Shown one piece after another: positions 42,349 through 53,837 of a DNA stretch of 64,000 bases. Each line of letters begins with the position of its first letter. Position 1 is the stretch's first letter. Origin of the DNA: Pyropia yezoensis (taxonomy: Eukaryota > Rhodophyta > Bangiophyceae > Bangiales > Bangiaceae). The stretch spans positions 31,534,894 to 31,598,893 of the forward strand of contig CM020618.1 of the NCBI GenBank assembly GCA_009829735.1, written 5' to 3'. Made by a program: the position numbers and the translations under genes. The notes under the pieces are model-generated. The model was not told the DNA's origin. It worked only from the letters and a program-made list of their open reading frames with translations, and did no database searches.

Positions 42349-44229
42349 CTAGCACGGCGTCAGCCGACCGTGGGAGCCACGGCACAGGCGTGCCCACGGC
42401 AGCGGCACCCGCTGAGAGTGTGCGCCCGCGGGGGCCGCTGAGGCGCGGCGCGCCCCCCCCCCGGCGCTTCCGTGCCTGCGGCTGGTAAGGAGCACCCAGT
42501 AGCGCACCCACCCGCGGGGCGTCCACCGGTAGACGAGGCGGTAGTAGCGGGGATGCGGGGGGCGGCGGGCAGGGGGACGACCCGCGGGAGGCGCCGGTGG
42601 TGTCCGCGGGGCGGCGGGTGGCGGCGTCCGCCGCACGGGCATCGGCGCCCGGGTGCGCGACGGCCTGGGCGGCCGCGTCGGCGCCGGCGCCCGCGTCGGC
42701 TGCGGCCGCGCCGGCGGCGGCGCGTCGGGGGCTGGGCGGCGGCGGCGGCAGGAGCCGACGTACGCCATGGGGTAGCCCCCCACCTGCGGGGAGCCGGCGG
42801 TCATGCGGGCCAGCACGTCGGCGGTGGTCAGCTGGCCCCCATCCGCGGCGTCGCCAAGGATGAGCGCCGCCACCCCCGCCACGTGGGGGGCCGCCATGGA
42901 CGTCCCGCTGAGCGTCTTGAGCCCCCCCGACCGGGACGCCCCATCCACCGACGCGATGGCCGTGCCGGGCGCAATCACATCCACACACCGCCCCCGGTTG
43001 GACGACCGCGCCAGGCTGTCATCCCGCACCGCGTTGGCCACCGTAATGACCCCCGCGGCGGCGGCGGGGGAGAAGCCACACGCGTCGCCGCCGTCATTGC
43101 CGGCGGCAACGATGGTCACCACCCCCGCCGCGGACGCGCGGCTCGCCGCCAGGGCCGACACGGAGCGGGCGCCCGCCGCAGAGCGGCCACCAAGGCTGGC
43201 CGACAGGATGATCCGCGCGGCCGGGTCGGCCGCCTTGACGCCCGCGACCGCGTCAAAGGCGGCGGCAATGGCGCCGGTGGAGCCAGAGCCCTGCCGGTTG
43301 AGCACCTTGACGCACCGGAGGGTCACCCGCGGCGCCACCCCCGTGTCGCGGCCGCCAATGGTGCCGGCCACGTGGGAGCCGTGGTAGTTGTCATCGGCGC
43401 CCGACCCAAACGGGGTGCCCGGGCCCGCCGCGGTGGTGGCACGGCCCTCAAACTGGGGGTGCCCCGTGGAGCACCCCGTGTCAATGACGTAGGCGGTGAC
43501 GCGGGCGCCGCGGCTGGGGTAGCAGCCGTCTGCAGACGTGTCGCCGTCGAGCGGCAGCGAAAACTGGTTGATGCGGTCAAGGCCCCAAAACGCCGTCCGA
43601 CCCGCCTGACGGGTGGTGGTGGCGGCGGCGACGGCCGCCGCCGCCGCGCCGGAGGCGGCCGCGGCAACGCCGCCGCCGTCGCTGTTGGTGTCTGGCGTGG
43701 ACACGACCGAGTCGGGGATCGTCTCTACCACGTCGGGGAGGTCTGCCAGCAGGTCCGCCACAGACGGCAGGGGCGGCGGCGCGGCGGCGCCATCGGCGGT
43801 GGCCGCCGCGCCCGGGTCCTCTGCGCAGCGGGCGCAGAGCATGTGGATGTGGGGGAGGAGCACAATGTGGGTGCACCGGGGGGCCAGCCGCGCGCGCACC
43901 CCCTCCATGCACGCCCCATCGCAGCGGTCCGACAGGACGACCAGGTGCGAGTCGCGCACCGACGCGGCCAGCGCCGCCTCCTCCCGCAAGGCGACCACAT
44001 CGAGGGAAGCGGGGGAAGCGTGGGAAGCGGCGGCGGTGGCTGCCGCGGCTGCCGCCCCGTCCGACACCGTCGTGGCCGTCGCAGGGCCGCCCCCACGGAC
44101 AGCGGCGGCAAAGGGAGCGGGGGCGGTGGGGCCGCCCACCGCGGTGGTGGTCGTCGCCACGATCCCCACCACGACGGCTGCCGCTGCAGCCGCCGCTACC
44201 GCCGCCGTCACGCCTGACACACGGGCCAT
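42349..44229 (-). CDS. Secreted subtilisin-like serine protease (S8, proteinase K type), complete
   Basis: 626 residues from the ATG at 44229 (CCGCCATGG); an ATG seven codons upstream is possible. In order: a hydrophobic signal peptide (about 1-30), an Ala-rich spacer, an I9 prodomain (SHLVVLSDRC to IHMLCARC, about 94-135), the catalytic domain with Asp (VIDTG, about 250), His (NYHGSHVAGT, about 283), Asn (AAGNDGGDAC, about 378) and Ser (GTSMAAPHVAG, about 444), then a Pro/Arg-rich linker and an aromatic tail (RYYRLVYRWTPRGWVRYW). All catalytic residues are present. Expected role: autoprocessing secreted endopeptidase. The aromatic tail is not a known domain to me. Confidence 0.9.
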   Translation of the reverse strand: MARVSGVTAAVAAAAAAAVVVGIVATTTTAVGGPTAPAPFAAAVRGGGPATATTVSDGAAAAAATAAASHASPASLDVVALREEAALAASVRDSHLVVLSDRCDGACMEGVRARLAPRCTHIVLLPHIHMLCARCAEDPGAAATADGAAAPPPLPSVADLLADLPDVVETIPDSVVSTPDTNSDGGGVAAAASGAAAAAVAAATTTRQAGRTAFWGLDRINQFSLPLDGDTSADGCYPSRGARVTAYVIDTGCSTGHPQFEGRATTAAGPGTPFGSGADDNYHGSHVAGTIGGRDTGVAPRVTLRCVKVLNRQGSGSTGAIAAAFDAVAGVKAADPAARIILSASLGGRSAAGARSVSALAASRASAAGVVTIVAAGNDGGDACGFSPAAAAGVITVANAVRDDSLARSSNRGRCVDVIAPGTAIASVDGASRSGGLKTLSGTSMAAPHVAGVAALILGDAADGGQLTTADVLARMTAGSPQVGGYPMAYVGSCRRRRPAPDAPPPARPQPTRAPAPTRPPRPSRTRAPMPVRRTPPPAAPRTPPAPPAGRPPARRPPHPRYYRLVYRWTPRGWVRYWVLLTSRRHGSAGGGARRASAAPAGAHSQRVPLPWARLCRGSHGRLTPC

Positions 44230-45966
44230 GGCGGAGGCCGACGCTGCCAAGTGCGAGCAGGGGGGGGGGGGTGAGGGGGTAAGTTAGGGCGGACAAAATC
44301 CGGCGTGGAGCGCCGTCCACGTTCCGTGCGGCTCGCCCCCCCCTGCCACCGTCCGAGCCCCCCCCGACGGCGACGGGCGGGTGCAGCGTGAGGTAGGGGG
44401 AGAGGGGGTTGAGACACCGAATCGTGGCTGCTCCTGGTCGGCGTCCGGTCCTCCTTTCCACCCCCGCCCCCCCCCCCCCTACTTTATAACCGCGGCGCCA
44501 TGGGCGGCTGAGCGCCGAGAAGGTGGCGGTGTGGGGGGGCGGGTACCCCAGCGGCAAGGGCGTGGCGGCGTCTGGGGCGGGTGTCGGGGGGGCCCCCCCG
44601 GCCGGGGCGGAGGGGAATGGCCGTGGCATCGTGAGGGACCCCCAATGGAAAGGGCGGGGGAGGGGGTGAGGGGGGGGGCGAGGGTGAGGAGGAGACTTCC
44701 TCCCCCCCCCTGAGGGGAGGTGAAATTGGGGTCGGCAGAGGCGGGAGGGACGGAGCGGACGGCGGCCCCCTTGCCGCCACGACCAGACCGGTGAGTGGTG
44801 GATGAGCGGGTGGAAAAGGGGCGCACGCACAGGCGCGCGTGCGCGAAGCCGCCGCGTAGGGCGGCTGGCCGTTGGGCAGCCGCGTGCCCCTCCTCGCCCG
44901 ACGTCCGCGCAGCGGCCTGCGCCACCGCGGGGTGTGCGTGGACCCCCATTTGCTGGGGGCGACCGGCGGGGCCGGGGCGGGGGCGGGTGCGGGCAAGGGG
45001 CGGAGGGGCCGCCAACGCAGACGGCCGCAGGGGCGCCATGACAGCAGCGAGGGGGGAGGAGGGTGAGGGCCACGGCGTCCTCACGCTGCGCCATTCCCCC
45101 GTGCAGGTCCCCCATCCCCCCCCCCCCCTCCCCCGCTCCCCGCCCCGTGTTCCCCTATCAACCGCCGCGGCGACGGCGCGAGGACCGCGAGGGGGGGGGA
45201 AGGGCTCGACGGGCAGTCCGTCGAGGGGGGGTGGGAGTAGGGAAGGGGGGCGGCAACGCTGGGGCGGGCGGGCGGGCGGGGGCGGGAGTGCCGGGGGGGC
45301 GGACGGGGGGGGTGGGCCGGGGTGGCTGAGTGGGAGGGGGAAAGGGAGGAAGCGGGCCCCGGCAAAGCCCCCCTCCAGTGTGGGTGGACAATGGTGGAGG
45401 GGGTGGGGTGGTTGGCGGGAGTGGACGGGGGGCGGGGAGCGGGGTGGCTGTACAAGGGCGAGGACAAGGGGGGGGGGGGGGGGAGGGGGTGGGGTGGGGG
45501 GGGGACGCGACGGGATGGCCGGCACTCGCTCCATCTCGCCGCCCGACCGTGCCGGTCGTGGCGCCACGCTGACGCGCCGCCCGCTGCACACGGGCGGGCA
45601 GCGGCGGGCACGGTGCGTGCGGTGGCAGCCCGTGGGCCCCGTCATTGGGCCGTCATTGGGCGTGTGGTGCCGCACGGGGCATCACGGGCAGGGGTGTTGG
45701 TAGGAAGCGGGCGAGCGCGCTCGTGGCCCTGACCTGCCGGCCCAATCGGGCTGTCAGGATTTGGCGGGCGGCATCCGGCGGTCGCCCACCCCGGGGGGGG
45801 TGGTCTCCCAGGCGGCGGCTTGGAGGGGGAGGGGAGAGGGGGGGCGGGGGGGGGGCGGACGGTCACGCTCGGCGGCGACAGCCCAATCTGGGTGGGGAAC
45901 GTGCATTGAGGACCCCCCCCGTGGTGCGTGCACTGGGGACCGTTCCCCGCGTTGTGCGTGCACTGG
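44230..45966. other. Low-complexity region, no supported gene
   Basis: Many poly-C and poly-G runs. A 398-codon minus-strand ORF (44479-45675) is almost only Pro/Arg/Ser and open in other frames too, so I do not call it a gene. It includes the upstream region of the 42-44 kb subtilase. Confidence 0.45.
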
Positions 45967-46582
45967 GGTGGGACTATGGAGGTGGGGGCTGCAAAGAGGG
46001 GGCAGACGAGGTGCCCTACGTAGGGTGCGGGGGGGAAGGCGCGTGAAGGAGGCTGCCTGCCGTGTCTGGGATGGTGATGCCGTACGTGGGACGATGGCCG
46101 TCCCGCTGGGTACGTAGCGAGAATACCCTGCGAGGTGCGGTGGCTGCCCACCGGGCTGCCGGTCATCCCAGCTGGAAGTCACGGTTCTTCTCTTCTCATG
46201 TACATATGTACGTACTCGTCGCTGGGACGAGCCGCGTTTCTTCCCATGTTCCTACTTGCTTCCGCAACGCCCACGGTGGGACTTCAAGTGGGGGCTGCAA
46301 TGAGGGGGTAGACGAGGTGCCCTACGTAGGGTGCGGGGGGGACGTCACGCGTGAAGAAGGCTGCTTGCCGTGTCTGGAATGGTGATGCCGCACGCGGGAC
46401 GATGGCCGTCCCGCTGGGTACGTAGCGAGAATACCCTGCGAGGTGCGGTGGCTGCCCACCGGGCTGCGGGTCATCCCAGCTGGAGGCGACTGTTTTTTTC
46501 TCCTCATGAACGTACGTACTCGTTGCTGGGACGAGCCGCGTATCTTTCTCTTTACCTGCTTTCTTCTTCCGCAACGCCCAAA
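45967..46582. repeat. 308-bp tandem duplication, two units
   Basis: 45967-46274 and 46275-46582 are similar along their length: GGTGGGACT, CGAGGTGCCCTACGTAGGGTGCGGG, GTGATGCCG, GGACGATGGCCGTCCCGCTGGGTACGTAGCGAG and GCTGGGACGAGCCGCGT recur at a 308-bp offset. Each unit has the palindrome CCTACGTAGG. No coding signal. Confidence 0.85.
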
Positions 46583-48860
46583 TGATGAGGGCGTCCGCTG
46601 CACCGATCCCAACACCTCTCGCGCTTCCATCCCGTAACGAATGACCCGTCTGCTTGAGGCCGCGTGAGCGGGCCCGCGTGAGCGGGAGTCGCCGTCTCTT
46701 TGCCAACACCCCCGCCACCCAATGGGCCCCAGACCAGCAGGCTGGTCTCTCTGCTCCTCCTTCCTTTGCAGCAGGCGGGTGGCCGAGCTGGACACTTGTA
46801 GAAGGCGTCGCGGGGAAAGAGACGGGACAGTGTGGCCCGTCCGCCTCGACGGGGCGCTGTTGCCACCCTGGCCACGCCACCAGCAGCCGCCAGCAAGGGG
46901 TGGGAAGGGGGAGTCGACCACTGTCGATGGAGCCATGGCCACCGAACACCGTGCGTGTTGGGGGGGGGCAGACGGGGGACGGAAGGGGGAGGAAGGGCGA
47001 GGGGGGGCGGCCGGCACGGGCGCCACACGCCATCCTCTGCCCTGCACAGTGGGCAACGGCAGTGCCGCGGGAGGAGAAGAGAAAAAAGGGAGCTCCAGGG
47101 GGGAGTACACATGCATGGGGTGGCATCGTCTCTGCATCCTGCCACTGCGACCGCTGCCGCTGCCGCCGCTGTCGCGGCCGCCGGCCGCTGGCGTCGTCCG
47201 CCACCGCCGCACCGAAACACAAAACCCGAGGCGGTCACCCGCAGCACCACCGCCCGTACCCCGAGAGCAGATGGGGCGCCCGCTCATCGCGCGTCCCATC
47301 TGACTGCGCGCTCCGTCCATCAGCGATGCCGCTGCCGCGGGGCAGCCGCTGCCGGGCGCCGCCGGCCGCGACACTGCTACCACAAAGCCCAGACCCCCCC
47401 CCCCCCCCCCCTGCCGCCTTCCCTCTGTCGCGCCTCATCATCATCACCCTCCCCCTCTCACTCCTTTCCCTGATGTCATAGTAGGCGGCCGTCACCGTCT
47501 TGTCCGCACTGGACAACGATAGTGGCTTGTGTGGTGGCAGCCGCAGTGGCCGGGGGCGCCCGAGGCGTCACCACCGTGGGGGGCCGACAAGGAAGGGCGG
47601 AGGGGGGCCGCCCGCGACGACCCCCCGGCAGCTGCCTGCAGTGTGTTCCCCCGAAACGACGTCTGGCTCTCCGCGCGGTACCTCCGCCGAGGCTGTGGCC
47701 GAGGAAACACGAAGCGCTCCCCAAGGTTGCGTCGCAGGGGGGACTGTACCGTATCGCACGTGAGAATTTTTGTGCCGTATCTGTGTCCAGACGTTCCTGA
47801 GAGACAGTCCCCGTCAAGTGTGCAATCAATTTCAGTCTATGGCTGATTATTGCTTTTCTAATCACGACACAGTTACCAACTTGGGTTGACAGCAGGCTGA
47901 CGCCCCCCGTGATCGTACGATCACGGCAGGCGTCGGCCTCCACCGTGCAGCCAATCAGCGCTCTCGACTGAATCTTGCATGGGTGGCGTTGAGGTAGTTA
48001 AATAATGTATTTTCACGAAGACGTCATGAGATACGAACGAAACGGTAGAGGGGTTCAATCAGGGCCTCGCTCGGGGCGTGCGAGCTGTCTTCCCCTTCGG
48101 CGCCCCCACGTGGCGACCGGCGGCGCACAGCGACCGGGAAGCTTGATGGCCCGCCTCCCTCGGGATGCACCCCTCGCACACCCTGTGGGGGGTGGGGGGG
48201 GAGGCGGTCTGGCCGGGGCCCTTCCCTCTGCAAGTAGCCCACTACCGGCGGAGCAACCGCCACCACTCCCACACCCCCCTGGCGGCCAGCCCCTGCGGTG
48301 CATCAAGAAACCCCAATCCAACCCCCCGCCAACACGCAACGGAGAAGGGGGGGGAGCCGCCGGCCCCGCCACGCCGACGAGAGCGCACGCTCGCACCGCG
48401 GAGCGGGGGGGTGCGGGCCGTCGGGAAGAGGAGCTCCACGGGGGGTTGGGTGCGTGGGGGGGAAGGCGGGAGCGGTTCGGTGCCTCTTGCAGCGCACAGA
48501 AACCGCCACCCCCCCGCGTGTGTCCCCGTCGGTCGGCGGGTGGCCGGCGCCCACACGACCACAAGCGCCGCCGACGGCGGCGGGCGGTGTGGCGTTGCCG
48601 CGCCGATTGCGGGTGGTGGTTCCCAACTCGGGGCGCATCGCGCGTCGTACCCATTCTCCCCCTGTCTGTCTCCCCTCCGCCCCTCGCCGTAGCTCGCCAC
48701 TTCCCCCCCTCGAAGCTCGCTCTTCCCCGCCGCGGCTGGTCGCTTTCTTTACCCCCCACCCCCCACCCCCCACCCCCCCCCCTCTCGCCCCCCCCCCCCC
48801 CTCTTCCCCGGTTCCAACTCACCCCCCTACCTTTCTTCGCCTTGGTGGGCGAGCGTCGTC
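46583..48860. other. No supported gene; upstream region of the MYB gene
   Basis: Poly-C runs at about 47396-47411 and 48760-48800 and C/T-rich DNA just before the MYB start. Frames on both strands are compositional. Confidence 0.45.
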
Positions 48861-49776
48861 ATGCAGGCGCCGTATCCGCCGCGCCCGCCCCTGCCGCCGG
48901 CGCTTGCGCCGGGCGGGCTTCCCTTCCACGCTCTGTCGCCGCCGCTAGGGCCGTTCCCCGGTAGCGGCGGCGGTGGCAGCGGCGGCGGCGGCGACGGTGC
49001 GGGTGGCGGCGTCGCTTCCCCAGCCACCCCCCTCTACGCAACGACGCCGCCGGGAGCAATGGGGGGGGTGGTGGGAGCGTCCCCGACGGGTGCCCCCCCG
49101 CCGGTGCTCGCGCCGCACACGCCCCTCTTTTACCCGCCCCCGGTGCACCCATCGCTGTATGGCGGCGGCGGTCCCGGTGCCGCCGCCTCGGCGGCGGCTG
49201 TTGCGCCCACGACGCCCGCTATCCCCCACCCCGCGGCCTTTCCGGGCTCCTCCCCCCACCTGGGCACCCCGCACCTGAGCACCCCTCACCTGGGTACCCC
49301 GCATCTGAGCACGCCACATCTGGGCACCCCGCATCTGGGCACCCCGCACCTGGGGACACCACTTTTGGGCACCCCTCACCTGGCTGCCGGAGCGTCGCCG
49401 CAGCCCCCCCACCACCGGCGGCGCAAGGAGTACGTGGCGACCAAACGGCGGTCCATGTGGGCGCCCGACGAGCACGACCGGATGGTCGCGGCGCTCAGCA
49501 CCCACCGCCGTGACTGGGCCGCCGTTGCCGCGGCGGTCGGCACCCGCACCCCCGCGCAGGTGCGGTCGCACGCGCAAAAGTACTTTGCGCGCGTCGACCG
49601 GGAGGGGACGGGCGAGTTTGTGCCGCCCCCGCGGGCGAAACGTCGGTGCGGGGGGATGTACCCGTCGCGCGCCCGCGACGAGGCGGTCGCTGCGGCGGTG
49701 GCGGCCGCCGAGGCCGTCGCGCCGCCGCTGCTCCTCCCCACCGCCGCCGCCGCCGCCGCGGCTGCTTCAGCCAACC

Positions 49777-49810
<34 letters not shown>

Positions 49811-50172
49811 GTCTGCTCCACCTTCCTTGAACGGTAGTGGTGGTGGTGGCGGCGGCGGTGCGGCGGCGGCAACCGCCGCGGCCGTCGCGGCGGCGTGGAT
49901 GGCGAGCGGCTTCCCGCCGCCGCCCGCCGCGGCGGGGGCGCCCGCCTCGCCCTTCCTCTACATCCCTACAGGCCTGCTGTCGACGCTCGCGGCGGCGTCG
50001 GTGGCCAATCACGCGCGCGCCATGTGGGCGTCGTCGGCGTCGCCGCCGCCGGGTGGACCGCCGCGGCCGCCGCAGCCGCCGCTGCTGCCACTACCGCCGC
50101 CGCCGCCGCCGCCGCCCACACCCGGCGGGGTGCCGCACCTGCCGTGCCCGCTGGGGTTGGGCGGCAGCAGCA

Positions 50173-50205
<33 letters not shown>

Positions 50206-53200
50206 TCGACGGCGTCGGCGTCGGCGGCGTCGGCGGTGACAGTGCGGTTGGTGGCGGTGGCAGCGGTGGCAGCGGTGGCAGCGGTGGCATCGGCGGTGGC
50301 GCAGGGAGCGGCGGCAGCGGCGTCGCGGCGGCCGGCACGCCCGTCACCGATGCGCCGGGATCCGCATCGGCGTACGGCGGGTGGCCCCCTCCCGTGCCTT
50401 CTGCGGCGATGGTGGCGGCGGCCGCGGCCCCGCCGCCTGCTACATCTGCGCCAACGCCCAATATTCTCGGCACGCCTGGCGTCCCGCCGCTGGAGGGCCT
50501 CCCGTACGGTCACTCCCCCCACCCGCCCCTGCCTGGCAGCGGCGGCGGGCCGCCCTTCGTGTCATCATCATGGGGAGCCCCCGCGACTGCCGCCGCAACC
50601 ACTTCTCCGGCCGTTCCCAACGGGGCCTTCCCTGCCGGCAGCGGCAGCAGCATCGGCGGGAGTGGCGGGGTAGCCAACCACGGCGGCGGCGTCTCAGCCT
50701 GGGGGGGGGTGCAGGGCTACTCGCTGTGGACGCCCACCCCAGCCCAGACGCCCGTGCCAGGCGGTGCGGCGGCGGCGGCGGCAGATTCGGCGTCGGCGGC
50801 TGCATCTGCGGCGGCGGCGGGGGCGAGGGCGGCGGGCGGGCAGTGCAGTGGGGGCGGCGCCCTGCCGTGTAAAGGAGGACCGGCAGTTACATTAACGGGC
50901 TTGCCGCCACCGCGAGCACCTTCCCAGACAAAGGCGCCGGTTCCCAACTGGGGTGCTGCGGAGGGCTACCCGCAGTGGATGCCCTCCCCGGCGCCGACCC
51001 TCCTGGTGGGCGCTGCTGCGACAACGGCGGCGGCGGCGGCGGGCGCAGGTGGGCCAAGCGGGGGAGGGGGTGGAACGACCCTGTCGGGGGGGGCCACCGC
51101 GGCAACGACGGCAGACGCTCTGCAGCAGCAGGCGCCGCTGTCCGAAGCGGCCGCGCCGGCCGCGGCCACAACGGCGGTGGCAACGGCGGCCGACCGTGGC
51201 GGCGGTGGCGACGGGGGGAGGGCGTGCAGCTCGGAGCCGGGCGGCGAGGGCGCCCCGTCCGACCCACCGCCGTCCGCGTCGTCCCGGCGGACGGCGTGGA
51301 CGGAATGTGCCGCGACCGGCGCCCGCGGCGACACTGCGCCCGCGGGCGGGCAGCCCCGTTGTGGCGCGGTCGGAGGCTTCAGCAGAGAAAACCCCGAGGG
51401 GGGCTCGGCCTCCTCCGTCGGCGCCCCTTCTGGTGCCAGCGCCAAGTCAGGTGCGTCCGCGGCGGGTGGCAGCGGGTCAGCAGAGGAAACGTCGCCCGGG
51501 ACGGGTGCTTCGCCGCCGCCAGCCTGTGGGGGCGGCAGCGGCGGCGGCGGCGGCGGCGACGGCGGCGACGCCTCTCCTCATCTGCCTCGTACGCCGCTGC
51601 TGAGACAGGGGGGGCGCTCGTCGCCCTCTCCCGTATCACCCGGTGCGGTCGCGACGCGGACGGGGACGTCCGACGCGGGCGCTGCCGCCGCCGCGGCGGT
51701 ATCCATCCCCCCCCCCCCCGCAATGCAGGCTCCCCCCCAGAGCTGGTCTGCTCCCCCCGCAGGGCCATGGTGGCCGGCCGCTCCCCTCACTCCGTCGTTT
51801 CACCACCCCGGCCTACCCGGTGGGGGTGTGGGTGGCGCGGGGAGCGTGCTCCTGGGCGCCTCCCCCCACCCCGCGTCCCCTTCCTTCTTCCTGTGTATGC
51901 CCCCAACGCCGACGCTTATCGGGGCGGGTGCGTCGCCGGCGCTCCGCGGGGCACCGCCCAGCCTGGGGTGCACCCCGCCCCTGGGCGGGCCCCGCCGGCT
52001 CGCCGTCCCGGGCCGGGGTACGCCAGGAAGCGCGGCGCCGCCGCTGGTGCGGCAGTTGTCCGAGTCGCCCGCGCTGCCGCATATGCCCATGATGCTTGGC
52101 TCTCCCGACTTTTCCGATGTCAGCCGCAGGTTGTCGGTAGGGATGGGGGGGGGGACGCCCCCCAATGTGATTGGTGCCACCACCGCGGTGGTGGGCAGCG
52201 CGGCGGCGGCGCCAGTGCCGCCAGCGCCGCCGAGCACAGCACCTGAGGACGGTGGCACCACCGCGGCGGTGGCGGCGGCGGCGCCGACTACGGCTGGCGG
52301 CGGTGGGGGCGGTGTGCCCGTCGGCTCCCCCACCACTCCTGTCAACTCCACCGCGGCACAGGGCGCGGCGCCCCCCGCTGACCTTGCGCCTGCGCACGTC
52401 CGCTTTGAGCACCCCCAGCCCGTTGCGGGGTGCGTCAAATGCCGCGCGTGGGCCAGCTTTGGCAGCGCCATTTCTGAGGTGCGCGCGCTGGTGCCACCGC
52501 CGCCACCACCGCCACCACCACCGGGCGCGCAGGGAGCAGGGGGGGGCGAAGGGGAGGCACCGCCGCCACCGCCGCCGACACCGGCGCCACCCGTGTTTGT
52601 CTCGGCAGCCATGGCGGCCACCCCAGGGGAGTCGGGGGCCCGGCCGCCGGCCATGCCCAGCACCTCTCCCCTGTCCGCCGCAGTTGCCCCCGACGGGGGT
52701 GGCAGCGGCGGCGGGACGGCGGGCGCCTCCCCATCGCGTCCCCTCCCAACCTCTTCCCCCCCGCTTGCCTCCATTTCCGACATGGAGGCGGCCCTCACCG
52801 CCCGCAAGGCCGACCTCGATACTCGCGAGGCGTCGCTCCACGCTGCGGCTGCCGCTACGGCGGCGGCGGCGAACGCGCTGGCCGTAACGTCGGCGCGGCG
52901 GTCGGCGGCGCTCGCGTCTCTCGCTGCCAGCCTGGACGCTACGCACGCGCAGTGGATGGCCTCAGCTGGCGCCGCCGATGGCGGCGCTGGCGGCGGCGCT
53001 GGGCCAGGCACGGGGGTTGTGGGGCGGCCGGGCGGCCAGCCGCCTGGCGCCGTGCCTGGCCATGTCGATGGCGTTGCGCGGGGTCCCCGGCAGGGGGCCT
53101 CACACCCGTACGGCGGCTACCCCATTGGCGCCGTTCCGTATGTCGGGGGGTACCCCCCGCTGCCGCTGCCGCTGCCGCTGTCACACCACGCAGAGGCATA

Positions 53201-53837
53201 TGCGGCGTTGCTGGGCGCCGCGGCGGCGGCCACTCCGCCCCGGGGTGGGGGCGGCTACGCCCCGCCCGCGCCGCTTGCGCTCCTCCCGTCGCGTTCGCCG
53301 CGGCCCGTCGGGTCGGTAGCGGGCGCGGCCGCCCGCGCCTGGCTGCGTGTCCCCGCCGTGTCGGCGGAGGCGTCGGCTGACCGGGGCGGGGCCGACACGT
53401 CGGCACCGGCGGCCAGCCTTGGCAGTCGCCGTGGCAGCGGCATCGGGGGCGTGAGTGGCAGCGGCATTGGCGGTGTTAAGGGACGTAGCGGGGATGGCGT
53501 TGGGAGTGGCGGTGGTAGTGGCGGCGGCGGTGGGAGTAGCGGTGGCAGTAGCAGCGACGCGCTGCCCCCTGCTGGCCGCTGCCGTGCCGACACTCCGCGG
53601 GAGCGGCGGCTGCGGCTGCGGCGGGGCTGCGGCGGGGGCAGCGGCAGCGCCGACGGACAGTCCTTGTCCATGGTGGCTGCCGACGGCGGCGGCGGCTTCG
53701 GCAAGGACAACGGCCGCAGCGTAGCGGACGCCGTGCCCGCGGCGGCGCCACCTGGCAGCTCCTCCCCCTCAGCGACGTCGGCTGAAGGCGGTCAACGGGC
53801 GGCGTGCGCCGCCGTGTCGGCGGGGATGGTGCGGTGA
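48861..53837 (+). CDS. SHAQKYF-class single-MYB transcription factor, 1658 residues
   Basis: One uninterrupted frame from ATG at 48861 (GTCATGC). An (H)LGTP/HLSTP repeat of ten to eleven units covers residues 131-174. The MYB repeat is at 197-245 (SMWAPDEHDRMVAAL, DWAAVAAAVGTRTPAQVRSHAQKYF), with the diagnostic SHAQKYF at 236-242; it is followed by a basic KRR patch. The rest is Ala/Gly/Pro-rich low complexity, with a coiled-type Ala helix near residues 1305-1375 (SDMEAALTARKADLDTREASL). Known relatives (CCA1/REVEILLE and MYBS types) bind DNA in clock- and sugar-related regulation. It is about three to five times longer than typical members. A frame this long through such repeats argues that it is under selection. 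Confidence 0.85.

Noticed and set aside
44479..45675. 398-codon minus-strand Pro-rich ORF
   Set aside because: Other frames on both strands are also open, the sequence is homopolymer-rich and no domain or start context supports it.
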